From contig VDMD01000243.1 of assembly GCA_007026445.1 (NCBI GenBank), positions 1-24,053 on the forward strand: a stretch of DNA of 24,053 nt, in the 5' to 3' direction. The notes beneath the pieces are model-generated. The model made no database searches. It was not told where the DNA came from and was given only the letters and a program-made list of their open reading frames with translations. Each line of letters starts with the position of its first letter. Within the stretch, counting starts at the first letter, position 1. The position numbers and the translations under genes are program-made. Source of the DNA: Schizophyllum amplum (lineage: Eukaryota; Basidiomycota; Agaricomycetes; Agaricales; Schizophyllaceae). Shown here piece by piece: positions 8,582-19,918 of this stretch.

Positions 8582-11500
8582 ATGGATCACAAAGACATAG
8601 GCGCCCCAAAGCCACGTAGGCCTCTCCCAACGCCAGGCGCACCACCGCCAGCCCAGCGCCCCAATACTCCCGTGACAGCCGCGCCGCCATCATCGGGCGT
8701 CGCACCAGGCTCGTTCTACGGCAAGACACCGAGTGCAGCCCCTCCCCCCCTCCCATCGCGCCCCAAGAACGTCGGATCGAGCACCACGGTGTACGCACCG
8801 CCTGCAAACTCCCCGCCACCAGCGTACAGTAGCACGCCACCGTTCCGCGAGCCGGAACTGGTGCAAGATGATAGCGATATCCCTTCGCTGGAGGTGCCGC
8901 AGGACACATGGCAAATAGAGCCGGGCCCCAATCCTTGGGAGACCCAATGGAACGACAACAATGGCGGCTGGGACAGTAACACGAACTGGGGCGGTAACGC
9001 ACACATCTATGAGAACGAGGTCAAGCCGGTGTCCATTGTACCCGCCAGCAATCGTGACTATGATGAGGAGAGCGAGTGGTGGAACCGCGAGAAGATGCGC
9101 CAAGGATCGCACCCTGGGCCAGGCATGCTACCACCGCTTGTAGCGGACGAGCTGCACTACGGGGAGCACACGCTGTTCAGCGTCATCGCAAATCTCCCAC
9201 CTTCCGCCGCGCCAGAGCCCGCGGAGAGCGCATCCTCCAGTCCCCCACGCCGCACATCCCCAGCTCCGCCCTCGATCACGGTCTCGTCGGCGGACGAGGT
9301 GCGCATGGCTGTCCCCCACCCCAACGCGTACTACTGCCCCGCGAGAACGGCTGGGTCATCCTCTCTTGGAAGAACTCCAGTGTGGCGCCTCCCCTCGCGC
9401 GCTCCTTCAAGTCCGACTACCCACTACCCAGGCAAGACTATCGCCGTAGCACGACCGACTGCGTCGGGGACAAGAAGGACGTGTTCGAACCGCTCAACAC
9501 GACGCACCATTTCCATCGGTACCAGAACGCCATCGATTCGCGCAAGCTGACACCGCCGCTCCTGCGCGACTGGTGGGAACGCGATGCAGAAAGGCAACGC
9601 AAACGCGATGGCGCAGTCTTACCGGACGACTTTGACCCGAAGAAGCTTACAGCGGACGACATCGACGGCACTGAGGATGGCGACGACGGCCGGTTATTCG
9701 ATTTATACATCTGCTGTCAGTGCCAGCTGTATATCGTGGCCAGCAACACTATACCGGGGCGTGATACCACGTGATGTCTGGGACGAATTCATCAAGGAAA
9801 AGACGTCCAATCCGCCACCTGGCTTCACTGCGAGGCAATCCGCACATCAGGCCATCGAGACAATCTTACTGTTCGTACTTTGTCTCCTCGCCGCGGAGTC
9901 GGTCGCTTATATATTCCGTAGAGCTATAGAAAACCACATATACAAGGGCAAGCACAAGCCCCTCCGGACAGACGGTTCCGCGTTTCAGAAGAAACTTGGC
10001 TATGGTCCTGTCGTGTACGCCCTATTTTTTCGCATGAGATTTGCTATTGACAACGTAATTTAGCAAGGAGTTATTCACTCTTATGGGGTTCACCCAGGCG
10101 GAGTCCAAGTCAGAAGTGCAGCTACGGCCCCCGGAGATCGATCCCAGCGTCCCCCAGGGAAAGATCAATCGACAGCGCTTGCTGCGCGCTTGGGTGGAGA
10201 TCAGCGCATGGTTGTGCAACTTCAGGAAATTATATCGTGCGTTTTTTTCTCCATGCGAAGGGAATAGGGCCACTGACGGTGAATTTAGCTGACGCCTTGG
10301 ATAACAAGAAGAATTATTCGATCCATGTCCAGCTCGAAGGCGCTCGCGAAATGTACCAGACAGCCATCGGAGCGCACGTTGATCAAAGTACGCATTCCCT
10401 ATAATGATCAAGCTGGCTGCTAAGCTCTTCAGTTCCTCGGGGCCTTCTGAGCCAAAAGATGGTCCAGGCGCAGGGCATGTTGGAAGCCGACGTGTGGGCA
10501 ACACTAGGCTTGACACCGTCGACTTACTCGCCAGGTATGTATACAATATCTTATCCCCCGTCCTTCTAGCTCATAAGTGCGCCAGATCTTTTGGCCTTCG
10601 GCTACCTTGCCCAATGTCGCTGCGACCCGGCGAACACCATGAAATACTTCACCTACTTTTCTTCCATCCAGCAGCTCATGGCCTCCCTCGGCGAATCCGT
10701 ACCGCCCAAGCTTTCCGAGCTCGCAATCATTGAAGCCTCCCGCAACAGGTTTACCAAGACCGACTTTGAGTTAGCGTGCCACAACCTTGGATTCGGCGCG
10801 GACGGTTTCTTGGGATTGGAGTACGACGATGACATCGACGACGAATTCGTCGCGAATGCGTTCCGCGAGCGCGTCAAGGAGGCCGTACGGGACGCGGCGG
10901 GCGGCGCGCAGAAGCTGCGGGACGCGAAGGAGGCGTTCAGGATGGTCGCGGAGGCCCGGGGGAGCGTAACGCTGCACCGGCTTTGGGAGGAGAGCAAGTC
11001 GATGATGACGGCAGAGAAGGCGTACATGTCACTGGAGATCCCGGCGGATACGGAGGACGAGATGGTGATCACGGTGTTCAATATGCGGGTGGGTGGGCCT
11101 GGCCTATTTGTGGCGTGCTGGATGCGGTTGGCTGACTGGTGGGCGGTGTAGCTGGAGGAGCGACCGCATGAGATTGACAGGATGCGGGAGGCCATGCAGA
11201 TTATTGCGGAGGTGCGCGATAGCGAGCGGTTACGGCAGTTCGCTCTTACGGGTCGTGATCGTGAGTGTTGTCCGTGCAATATGTGGGCGCTGTCTGATTT
11301 CTGCGTGCAGCGGGCTACGTCCGTGCTCCCATTCGACCAGATCTTCCGAGAGGACTCAACCAGCTCAGCAATACCTGCTACCTTAACTCGTTGCTTCAGG
11401 TGCGTCTTTATGCACACTTTGCACGGATGAAAGCGTCCTTACAACTTTGCTCGTTAGTACTTCTACACTATCAAGGACTTGCGAGAAGCCGTCCGTCCCA

Positions 11501-13443
11501 TGTTCCAGGCCGATGCAACGATTCTCAAGGACGACAAGATGTCGGACGACGAGCTCAAGAAGCATCGCGTGGGCGGCAGGTTGGTCACCCGTCGCGAGAT
11601 CGTGCGTTCTAGGAAGTGTAAGTTGGCCACCCATCAGCATCTTCTGAAGCGGCTCTCATTCCACTCTTAGTTATCAGCCAACTTGCGTCCTTGTTCCACC
11701 AATTGGAACACGATAATGATCCGTCGATCACCCCTACCATCGAGTTGGCGAAGCTGGCCCTGGTCACTTCGAAGGATGAGGAAGAGGACGAGGTCGAGCG
11801 CGGGGGTACGGCATTGTCGAACGACACCGATGCTACGCTTGTCGACGACGTTATGTCGCCCGGGGTACGGCACTCAAGTCCAGACGACGGTATGCGCAGT
11901 CCGGGAGGCACTGTGTTAGGAAAACGACCGCGCAAGTTAGTTCGCGGTCCGACCGCCAGCGCGATGGACGAGGACACGCCGGTTCGGGAAGAGGACGGCT
12001 ATGTGATGGTCCCCTCGCCACCCACCTCTCCGCGTCATGCCCGTAAGGCGTCCGCGACGCTGGAGGCGAAGGATAAGGACGGCGATGTCAGCATGCGGAC
12101 TGTAACGCCTCAAGTGGAGACGAAACCAGCAGCGTTCGAAGCTGTAGCGCCGAGGGACGATGAGATGATGTTCGGTACGAGGATTCAATTTTTGGCCACG
12201 ATATATCGTCTGATGATGATACAAGGTCGTCAACACGATGTTGCGGAGTGCATGGACAACTGCATGTTCCAAATCGAGACGGCGTTGTTGCGCTTCGATG
12301 GCTCAAACGGGCCAGAGTCATCACAGGACATCGACAAGACGAGCGTGGTCAAACGGTAAGGCAGAATCTCTCATTTCTATTTGCCACAATATCTGACCGC
12401 TTCTTCAGTCTATTCTACGGCAAACTGCGACAAAGGATCGTTGCCTCTCCCGGCAGCGATCCGGCGGCCTCACGGAGCTCCATACACGAGAAGGAGGACT
12501 TGTTCTCGCATTTACCGGTGAACGTTACGGAGGACGGCACCGACATCTACGACGGTCTTAGCGGCTACTTTTACGACACTGTGGAGTTCGAGGGCAAGAA
12601 AAGTCGGATGGAGGTCGAGCTCGTTGACATGCCCCCATTATTGCAGGTGCAATTGCAGGTAAAGAGGCTCTCATTTTGAAAGGTCGTGGGCTGACGAGAC
12701 TGCCAGCGCGTGCAATTCAACCGTGAGACGCTTCAACCGTTCAAGAACCAGGCGTATGTCAAGTTCGGCGAGACGGTGTACATGGACCGTTATCTGGATA
12801 GCAGCGACCCGCAGAAGAAGATGAGGTCGAGGGCTATTCAGCACGACCTTACAGCTTGTCGTGATCGCTTGCGTCTTCTCCAACAGGGCAAGGTTTGTAT
12901 AATGCGTTTCCGTCGAATGCAAGCTCACCATTCACAGGGCGGAATGCCGTATCACGCTCGCTAGGCTCCACTGTCAACTTCTTGTCTCGTCAACAAGGCA
13001 TTGAGCTTCCCGAAGCCGATACCGAGTTCATGGGCGCGCTCCAAGCAGAGCAGGGATACGTTCAGCTTGAGATGGAGAGCCTGCAGAAGCAAATAGTCGC
13101 TATGAAGACGGAGCTCGAGTCGATATGGGCGGAAGACAAGGAAGCTGCCTATGAGCTGACGAGCGTCTTTATCCACCGCGGCACCAGCCCGTCGTGGGGG
13201 CACTACTTCTTCTACTCCCGGAATCTACCCGCGCATCCGGAGCAATGGTTCAAGTACAACGACTCGGACGTGACGGTTGTGGACAGGAGTGAAGTATTTG
13301 CGGACACGACGGGAGATACGGCAAATCCATATCTGGTGTGTTCTGGCTTACGCGGTTCCGCTTGGCTTTACTGACCTCTTTCGTAGCTTGTCTTCGCCCG
13401 GAAGGGCTGCGAGGTTGTCGACACCGTCAAGCGCGCAGTATGA
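8582..13443 (+). CDS. UBP2: Ubp2-like ubiquitin carboxyl-terminal hydrolase, with two frame breaks
   Basis: Exons: 8582-9870, 9922-10014, 10064-10236, 10289-10387, 10433-10534, 10586-11088, 11152-11260, 11311-11399, 11458-11617, 11671-12355, 12409-12658, 12707-12896, 12938-13335 and 13387-13443. They give about 1398 aa, similar to yeast Ubp2. A proline-rich N-terminus precedes the Ubp2-type repeat region (HPNAYYC, GWVILSWKNSSV, LYICCQCQLY). The USP Cys box is LNQLSNTCYLNSLLQ (Cys about 812); the His box is SPSWGHYFFYSR (His about 1336), followed by WFKYND and NPYLLVFARKG. It should cleave ubiquitin from substrates and chains; yeast Ubp2 edits K63 chains with Rsp5. The frame shifts at the C4 run 9337-9340 (one C short) and returns at the G4 run 9756-9759 (one G extra), so the intervening 140 codons read in another frame. 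The intron at 12897-12937 has a weak GTATAA donor and is the least certain junction. Confidence 0.92.
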
Positions 13444-13807
13444 TCCAGCTGGCAAGACCGACACAACTGTAGATATCTCTGACTACTTATATGGGACTGA
13501 TCATCACGCGCATTGTACTTTATTCAACATGTTTGCAGACCTGTAGTACACCTATTTAACCTCTCCCTCGTTTCGCGAAGCAGGCAGTCACCACGAGTGA
13601 TGCTGGGCCCCGAAGCTCGCCGCCAGTTGGCTCGGCCTTTCAGGTATGTTGTGCCGGGAGCTCGAGATCTTCAAGTTATTGTTGAGCTCTGCTCGCCTTG
13701 ATCATGGCTTGTTGCCCGCGATGGGGCCGCCAGGTTGTCAGCACTGACGCCTGCATATTGGCATCCCTGTGTTTGCCACAGATCCTTCTCAGACTGCAAG
13801 TACGTGA
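13444..13807. other. Convergent intergenic region, no clear gene
   Basis: About 360 bases between the UBP2-like stop and the end of the minus-strand paralogue. Short open frames occur on the plus strand but lack recognisable motifs, and those past 13808 are antisense to the neighbour. It probably holds the two 3' UTRs. Confidence 0.4.
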
Positions 13808-14858
13808 TCACTTTCTCCTCGGAGTGCCGCCATTTCGCACGCGTCGTGTCGGGCGATTGGCAGTGGCGTCAGGTGCCGGCGAGGTTTCAAGCAGCTCGGC
13901 AAACACGGATATCGCCTGCTCTGCGCAGGAGTCTTCCATCTCTAGAGTGGTACAAACATCGTCTATGATGTGGAAGATGTTGACGGTCAGGGATTGAGCT
14001 CGCTCATTGTCGGAGACGATGTGCCATTTGCGTAGCTATTGTCAAGTTCAGTCAGGAAGCCCTCGCTTGTATAGGTTCGTGCTTACAGTACGCCGCGCAG
14101 CAGCGCCTCCGATGGTGACAGGGTCTCGCATGGGAGGGAAAGTACCTATGTCGGCGTCGAAACACCTCTCCATCAGGAGGAAACGCGCATTCCATTCTGG
14201 TATTTCGCGGAACTGTGCAAGCTACGAGGATCACTAAGTTATAGCAAGTAATGAGCTGGCATATACTTACCACCTTTCTACCTTCAGGCGAACGATGACG
14301 CGCCACTCCTGCCCTGAAGATCTGCCAATAGCGCTCGTCCCTATCTGCGAGGAAGGTCCTGTGCGATGCATCCTCGTCAACGCGTAGAGTGCGAAACCAG
14401 CCTGTCAGCCGGTCGTGCATCCCATTCTGGCGCCGAGGGTCGCACGCGAGTAAGAAGTGCGATTTAGACCATTCGTAGTCCCAAGTATCCTTCTCCAGCA
14501 CGAAGTGATAATCGACCCAGTACTGGCCTACCATGTCCAAAAGCCGCAGCGTCCATTGCTTGAGGTCTCTGCGCATGTCTTCGGGGAGCTTGAGCACCGC
14601 ATTGGCGATCCTTTCGAAGGTGCACCAGTTCTGACTGAGCACGAGGACCTCGCGGGGGCGATCAGGGTCGACGGGTCCCTCTATATGGTCTTTGAGGTTC
14701 TTGAAGGCCGGCTGAAAAAGAAAACGTTGCCACTCCAGATAGGCGGCGATGTCCTTTCCATACCGACGAAGGTCGTACTTCGCCGCTTCGGTGATGGTTT
14801 TGCCTTGATGAATAGGAATTTCTTTGAAGTCCTGCGGCGAACGGATTTGGAGAGACAT
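13808..14858 (-). CDS. Uncharacterised protein, upstream-of-pair paralogue A, frameshifted in last exon
   Basis: Exons: 14858-14271, 14221-14087 and 14036-13808. I do not recognise the family. Its protein resembles the product of 16787-15806 throughout: an N-terminal DFKEIPI/HFRKFPF block, a YGKDIAAYLEWQRF helix, a KLPEDMRRDLKQWTLRLL segment, ERYWQIFRAGVAR, a DPVTIGGA loop and a closing DSCAEQAISVF. Both first exons are exactly 588 nt. No signal peptide, membrane segment or catalytic motif was seen; it looks helical and cytosolic. In exon 3 the frame breaks at an A3 run (13980-13982, coding-strand GTCAAACATC). One base too many gives a stop at 13887; the paralogue-like frame continues to 13808 for about 316 aa. 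The ATG at 14858 was chosen over 14966 by analogy with the paralogue and a TATA box 59 bp upstream. Confidence 0.72.
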
Positions 14859-14916
14859 GGAGGAGGATGTCGACGGAACAGGACTCGACGATGAGCGCAT
14901 AGTACGGACCTCCTTG

Positions 14917-14924
14917 CCTTTATA
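14917..14924 (-). promoter_or_regulatory. TATA box of paralogue A
   Basis: TATAAAGG on the minus strand, 59 bp upstream of the ATG at 14858. The paralogous gene at 16787 has a TATA box at nearly the same distance (54 bp), which supports both start choices. Confidence 0.55.
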
Positions 14925-15805
14925 GTAGCTGATCATGACGGCGCTCAGACCGTTGGGTATGGCCATAATCTGATGGCGCCGGCCCCATTAGCGCGGCTCC
15001 GAAGAAGGGTCCAGGTCACGTTCATCTTCCTTTGTTCTGGCTGGATAAGCAGTCACACAAGTACTTATTGCTGTTCGATTTACGGGAACCGGATCCTGAG
15101 GAATTGGTTCATTTCATGCTCGGCTGAATGTTTAGATTGCTATAGGACTCACATAGTACACCGGGCCAGAACGGGACATGAAGCTAAGGTTGAGCTGAAG
15201 AATCCAAGTCCATGAAAACGCATCATCTCGGACCGATCCCCGGGCACGTGCAAAATCGTAGGTTGAACGGAACCATCATCTTCGAGTTGAACTTCCGATC
15301 TGAACTCCAGGGTGTACAAGAATATGCAGCAGATAGGTGCAAGCCATAGGCATATAAATGGTATGTGGAATCAACCTCGCTCCATCTGGCACCTTCCCAA
15401 GCTTGGGTACCGGCGTACATCGAAATCGCCCAGTTGATTGAACAGAGACTGTATGCCCAGGCCAGCTTCTTGAACGCTCTGCTCATTCTCCGCTACGCAC
15501 GATAGAAGGACAGATCTGCTGGCTAGCTGAGCTACCGCTGCAATCATCGCAGACTCGGACGTGCGAGACGATGCACAGCTTCAGTCGATCTTCTGCTCTT
15601 GCCCAGTTTCCCGCTGCGCGTCCTGCGGATGCGAAGCCTGGACCAGTTGACGTGTTCGATTTTCAGACCTTGCCTTCAGAGTACGCACCCTCATCAGCTT
15701 CATGCTGGACGCGGCATATGTGTGTTGAACGTGCTTGGTACGTGCCTCACGATCCTTTCGCCTGTTCAACCGCTGATATGATAGTTTCTACCTGCGATGT
15801 GGATT
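14925..15805. other. Region between the tandem paralogues, no confident gene
   Basis: About 880 bases. A minus-strand ATG frame at 15486-15223 encodes 87 aa beginning MSRAFKKLAWAYSLCSINWA. A 62-codon basic frame lies at 15769-15581, just past the paralogue B stop. Neither has recognisable domains or splice partners I could defend. An upstream in-frame ATG for paralogue A lies at 14966 inside this stretch. Confidence 0.35.
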
Positions 15806-16787
15806 CTACATTGGGTGCCTTTCGATGAATATGCATATCGCCTGCTCGGCACACGAGTCTGCCATCTTCAAATTCCCGAGGACGTAGTCGATCATAACGA
15901 AGACGCTGTCGACCATGTATTTGGCGTTTTCCCCGTTATCAGCAACATAGAAGACGTCCATCTGATTGAGAGGTGAGACCCAGTTTGTCGCAATAGCTGA
16001 ATGCTCACGTTACGATGCGCCAAAGCGCCTCCGAGCGTGATGGGATCCAGGATATGCGAATAATCGTCTATCTCCAGGTCGAAGCACCTCGTCAATACAG
16101 TGAAGCGCGCCTCCCAGCAAGTCATATCGCGGAAGTATTGTGTGGGCTACAAAGGATGTAAGTACCAAGTCCCTAGTGCGCAAACGTTGGTGCGCCCACC
16201 AGCTTCTCGCCGCCCGCCGAGACACTACGCGCTAGACCGGCGGTGAAGATCCTCCAATAGCGCTCGCCATGGGCGCCGCCCTTCTTCAGAAAGGCATTGT
16301 GCAGCTGATCCTCGTCCAGGTATGCCGCAGAAAACCAATTTTCCACTGTCCAAGCCAGCCAATCGTCAGGGGTAGCGTACGGCGAGCTACCGACATCCCT
16401 AGGCTGACGCTTCTCCAGTCCGCGATAGTAGTTGGCCCAGTACTTCCCCAGTAGGACGACCAGCCGCAGGTTGCACTCCTTCAGGTGCATGCGTAGGACT
16501 CCCGGAAGCTTGAACTCCCGTCGCGCGATATCTTCGAAGGTTTCCCAATCCTGTGAGTCGACGAGGACGTGACGCGCCCATATAGGGTCGATGGTCGTGA
16601 TGTGCTCTTCTAATTTTCGGAACATTGGTAGAAAGCGATAGCGTTGCCACTCCTTATATATGGCAACTTCTTTCCCGAAGCGCTGCAGATCAGCTTCGAC
16701 TGCAGCTTCACCCCTCGGCGTGGTGACAGCTCGGAAGGGGAACTTGCGAAAATGATCTGGAGGAAGAGGTTGAGCGTAGCGTCCCAT
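15806..16787 (-). CDS. Uncharacterised protein, paralogue B of the tandem pair
   Basis: Exons: 16787-16200, 16146-16009 and 15961-15806, joining in phase 0 at both introns to 293 aa. The family is not recognised. Visible blocks shared with its tandem neighbour are FGKEVAIYKEWQRYRF (residues ~40-55), KLPGVLRMHLKECNLRLV, GKYWANYYRGLEK, DWLAWTVENWF, ERYWRIFTAGLARS, the DPITLGGALAHR loop, and DSCAEQAICIF close to the C-terminus. It is predicted soluble, rich in W, Y and R, without signal peptide or membrane span. The frame is intact, unlike the neighbour. The start at 16787 is supported by a TATA box 54 bp upstream. An alternative short first exon beginning MSFVKVPTQ near 16895 would need an out-of-phase splice and was set aside. 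Same orientation, intron positions and first-exon length indicate a tandem duplication. Confidence 0.8.
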
Positions 16788-16840
16788 TCGGTGCAATCGA
16801 AAGCGAAGAGAAGGAGGATGCGAGACAAAGATCTATGAAG

Positions 16841-16848
16841 TTTATATA
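16841..16848 (-). promoter_or_regulatory. TATA box of paralogue B
   Basis: TATATAAA on the minus strand, 54 bp upstream of the ATG at 16787; it mirrors the TATA box of the neighbouring paralogue. Confidence 0.6.
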
Positions 16849-17176
16849 CCTGAAGTTTGGGACCGCGGTCTTGCGTTGGGACCTTCACAAATGACATGCT
16901 GGCAAAGACGGGCTCCAGCATCGCTGTTTGTTAACTACTGCTGTGCGATCGCCCCTTCATTTCATTACCCAATCTAGGCAAGCATTTTGTGAGTAGGTAT
17001 GCGGCGAAGTGTGTACCAGAGCACATACTCAGCTCGAAACCCAGAGGCGTTGAGCCTAAGTTGAACTTGAGCCGGCCAATGCCGAGGAGAGTCGGAAGAC
17101 CCGGCCCGCGTGCGTGTCGCTGGCAAAACTTCGAGCAGCTTTGGAATAGGCGCCTGTAGTCTTGTCGTCCGCTGTG
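16849..17176. other. Divergent promoter region between paralogue B and the TypA-like gene
   Basis: About 330 bases separating divergently transcribed genes. No long coding frame with recognisable content was found, and no clear TATA box for the GTPase gene, which would fit a constitutively expressed housekeeping gene. Confidence 0.4.
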
Positions 17177-19346
17177 ATGCTGCCATGGGTCGCCGCTTGT
17201 CGTCGCGCTGCTCTTAGACCTGTCCTTGACTCTCCTTGTGCTCTGAGAACGGCGTTGGCTAATGTCTCACGAACGCGGAGAACGTACGCGACCGCGGCTC
17301 CCCCGCTAGAGAATATCCGCAACATTGCTATCATTGCTCACGGTGCGCTTACTCATTGTCTCATAAGAGAGGCTCACTGACGCATATAACAGTCGATCAT
17401 GGGAAGACAACACTCGTTGACCAGCTTTTGCGATGCGGAACGACATGGGAGCAAGCAGATGCGGGGACAGACCGTGTCATGGACTCAAACACTCTGGAGC
17501 GCGAGCGCGGTATCACAATCCTTTCCAAGACCACCTCTATAACCTATGTGAGCGAGAAGACAAAGACACCGACTCTTGTCAACATCGTGGACACCCCGGG
17601 ACACGCGGACTTTGGCGGTGAAGTCGAGCGCATCATGAGCATGGTAGACGGCGTCGTACTACTCGTGGACGCCACGGAAGGCCCTATGACGCAGACACGG
17701 TTTGTACTGGACAAGGCTATCAAACGGGGAATCAAGTACGTGCCATGTACATCGCTCCGTCAGCCTCGCTAATGTGCTTGCAGGGTCGCGGTTGTGCTGA
17801 ACAAGGCTGACCGACCGTCTTCTCGTCCGGACCAAGTGGAAGCAGATCTATTCGACCTTTTTGCTACTCTCGAAGCCTCGGACGAGCAGATCGAATACCC
17901 GGTGTTATACTCGTCGGCCAAGGAAGGCTGGGTCGCGAGCTCGTACCCCGTCGAGGACAAGAAGCCCATGTCGGTTTTACTGGAGACCATCGTCGACCAC
18001 CTCCCTGCGCCCACCCACCTCGACCGCTCAGGCCCCTTCTCGATGCTCATCGTCCAAATTGAGGCAGACTCGTACGTCGGCAACATGTTCCTCGGGCGCG
18101 TGCAGTCCGGCACGGTCAGCGTCGGCGATACTCTCTGGGCGCTTGACAGCGAGACGGGGAAGAAGGTCGGCGAGGGCAAGGTGAAGAAGATGATGGCGAG
18201 CATGGGCGGACTTGCGAAGGTAGAACGCGACCAGGCAGCTGCGGGCGAGATCGTCAGCATTGCCGGGATCAAAGGCGGTGCGGTTAACGTCACTCTCGTC
18301 CATCCGGAAGGGTGGGGTGAGGCCGGACCCAAGGCTATAGAGGTGCATTTACTGTTACCATGCCCCTTCTAGGTACTGACGTATTGTAGACGACTCCCAT
18401 CGACCCGCCTACCATTTCGACGATCATCTACCCCAACGACGGTCCTTTGGCAGGTCAAGACGGCTCGAAGCTCACGTCTCAGGTCATTAAGGAGCGCATA
18501 TACAAGGAGGCCGAGACCAACGTCGCCCTCAAAGTCCTCCCTGGCCCGACTTCCGAGTCTATCGAGTTACGCGGACGTGGTGTACTTCATCTCGGTATTC
18601 TCTTCGAGACTTTGCGTCGCGAAGGTTACGAGTTCCTCATCGGCCCGCCCAAGCCTGTTCTTCTTCCCGACCCCGAGAACAAAGGCGGCTGGCTCGAGCC
18701 CGTCGAGCGCTGCGAGGTCGTCATGCGTGACGAGAACGCCGGCACCGTCATCCAGCAGCTCACCATGCGCAAGGGCGAGATGATCTCCTACCACTCCGGG
18801 TCCGAGGCCGGCCTTTCCGACGGCTGGGTCAAGGTCGTCATCGACATCCCCGCGCGCAGTCTCATCGGGTACATGGCCGGCGAGTTCAAGAACGACGTCC
18901 GCGGCGAGGGCACGCTCAACCACACGTTCCTCAAGTACGCGCCGCACTTTGGTCCGTTCCCGACGGCGCGAAACGGCTCTCTGATCTCAATGGCGGCGGG
19001 CGAGTCGAGCGGCTACGCGATGCAGCCGCTGCAGGCGCGCGGGGTGCTCTTCATCCAGCCGCAGATGCAGGTGTACCCGGGCATGGTCATCGGCGAGTGC
19101 AACCGCGCGGGGAGCGACCTCTACCTCAACCCGTGCATCAAGAAGCAGCTAACGAACATTCGGGCGGCGGGCGCGGACGACAAGATCGTGCTCAGCGCGC
19201 CGCGGACTTTGGGTCTTGAGGAGTATGTCGCGTACATGGACGAGGACGAGATGGTGGAGGCGACGCCGCTCAGCGTGCGCTTGCGGAAGAGGGTACTCGA
19301 CCCCAAGAAGCGTGAGCGCATGAAGAACAGCAAGGGTATCTACTAG
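17177..19346 (+). CDS. BipA/TypA-type translational GTPase, probably mitochondrial
   Basis: Exons: 17177-17342, 17393-17735, 17784-18342 and 18390-19346, joining in phase to 674 aa. The first ~40 residues are rich in A, R, L and S, lack acidic residues apart from one D, and end RRTYATA, typical of a mitochondrial presequence. The GTPase core shows G1 AHVDHGKTT (about 55-62), G2 RERGITI, G3 [10 protein letters not shown]4 NKADR and G5 SSAKEGW. EF-G-like domains follow, with [22 protein letters not shown], and then the BipA-specific C-terminal region ([54 protein letters not shown]), which binds the ribosomal A-site region in bacteria. It probably assists organellar ribosome function or assembly, as an inference from bacterial TypA. 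The length exceeds bacterial TypA (~605 aa) mainly through the presequence. No frame breaks. Confidence 0.95.
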
Positions 19347-19918
19347 AGGCTGCACTGGGTGGAACAATGGCTATACTATATACATTGCTACTTGTAGGGT
19401 ACTTACACCACTAATTCGACTGAACCCCGCCTCTACTTCTTGTTTGACTCTTTGAGATTCAGAGTACACGGAGACCGGGCACGAGAAAATTCAGAATGGC
19501 ACTGTGCAAGACAATGCTCCACATACAATGGGACCCTGTCAACGAGGCGAACCCGTACAATCCAAATGAGATGCAATCGAATGGTACATATCATAAGTTA
19601 CATAACAAGACGAACATTTACTCTAAATCGCGACATGCGCAGCGCAGAAGACGTATTACGGGTCTATCATACAGGGTCGACATCGCGGCGCAGATCGTGT
19701 AAAGCAACCTGATACTGGTAGTGTGCGATAGTAGTAGACACGATGATGCTCGTTCTACATATAAAGGAGAGAAAGAGATATTAGTGTCCTACAATGACCC
19801 TCGGTAAATTCGAGTAGCCAGTATGTCCTTCTTCTCGTTCTTCGTGATTGAGCGTAGCGCGGCGGGGCGTGCATGCCATGCCACTGCTGCGGTCTAATTC
19901 GGTGGAGCGCGCACGCGC
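19347..19918. other. Convergent 3' region between TypA-like and epimerase genes
   Basis: About 570 bases between two converging stops. Short plus-strand frames (for example near 19440-19712) lack domain features and overlap each other. I see nothing beyond probable 3' UTRs. Confidence 0.45.

Noticed and set aside
16787..16895. Upstream start MSFVKVPTQ for paralogue B
   Set aside because: Splicing from its GTATAT donor to the available acceptors is out of phase, and the donor coincides with the TATA box that fits the 16787 start.
19440..19712. Plus-strand frames of 68-90 codons downstream of the TypA-like gene
   Set aside because: They overlap each other in different frames within a convergent 3' region and have no recognisable features.
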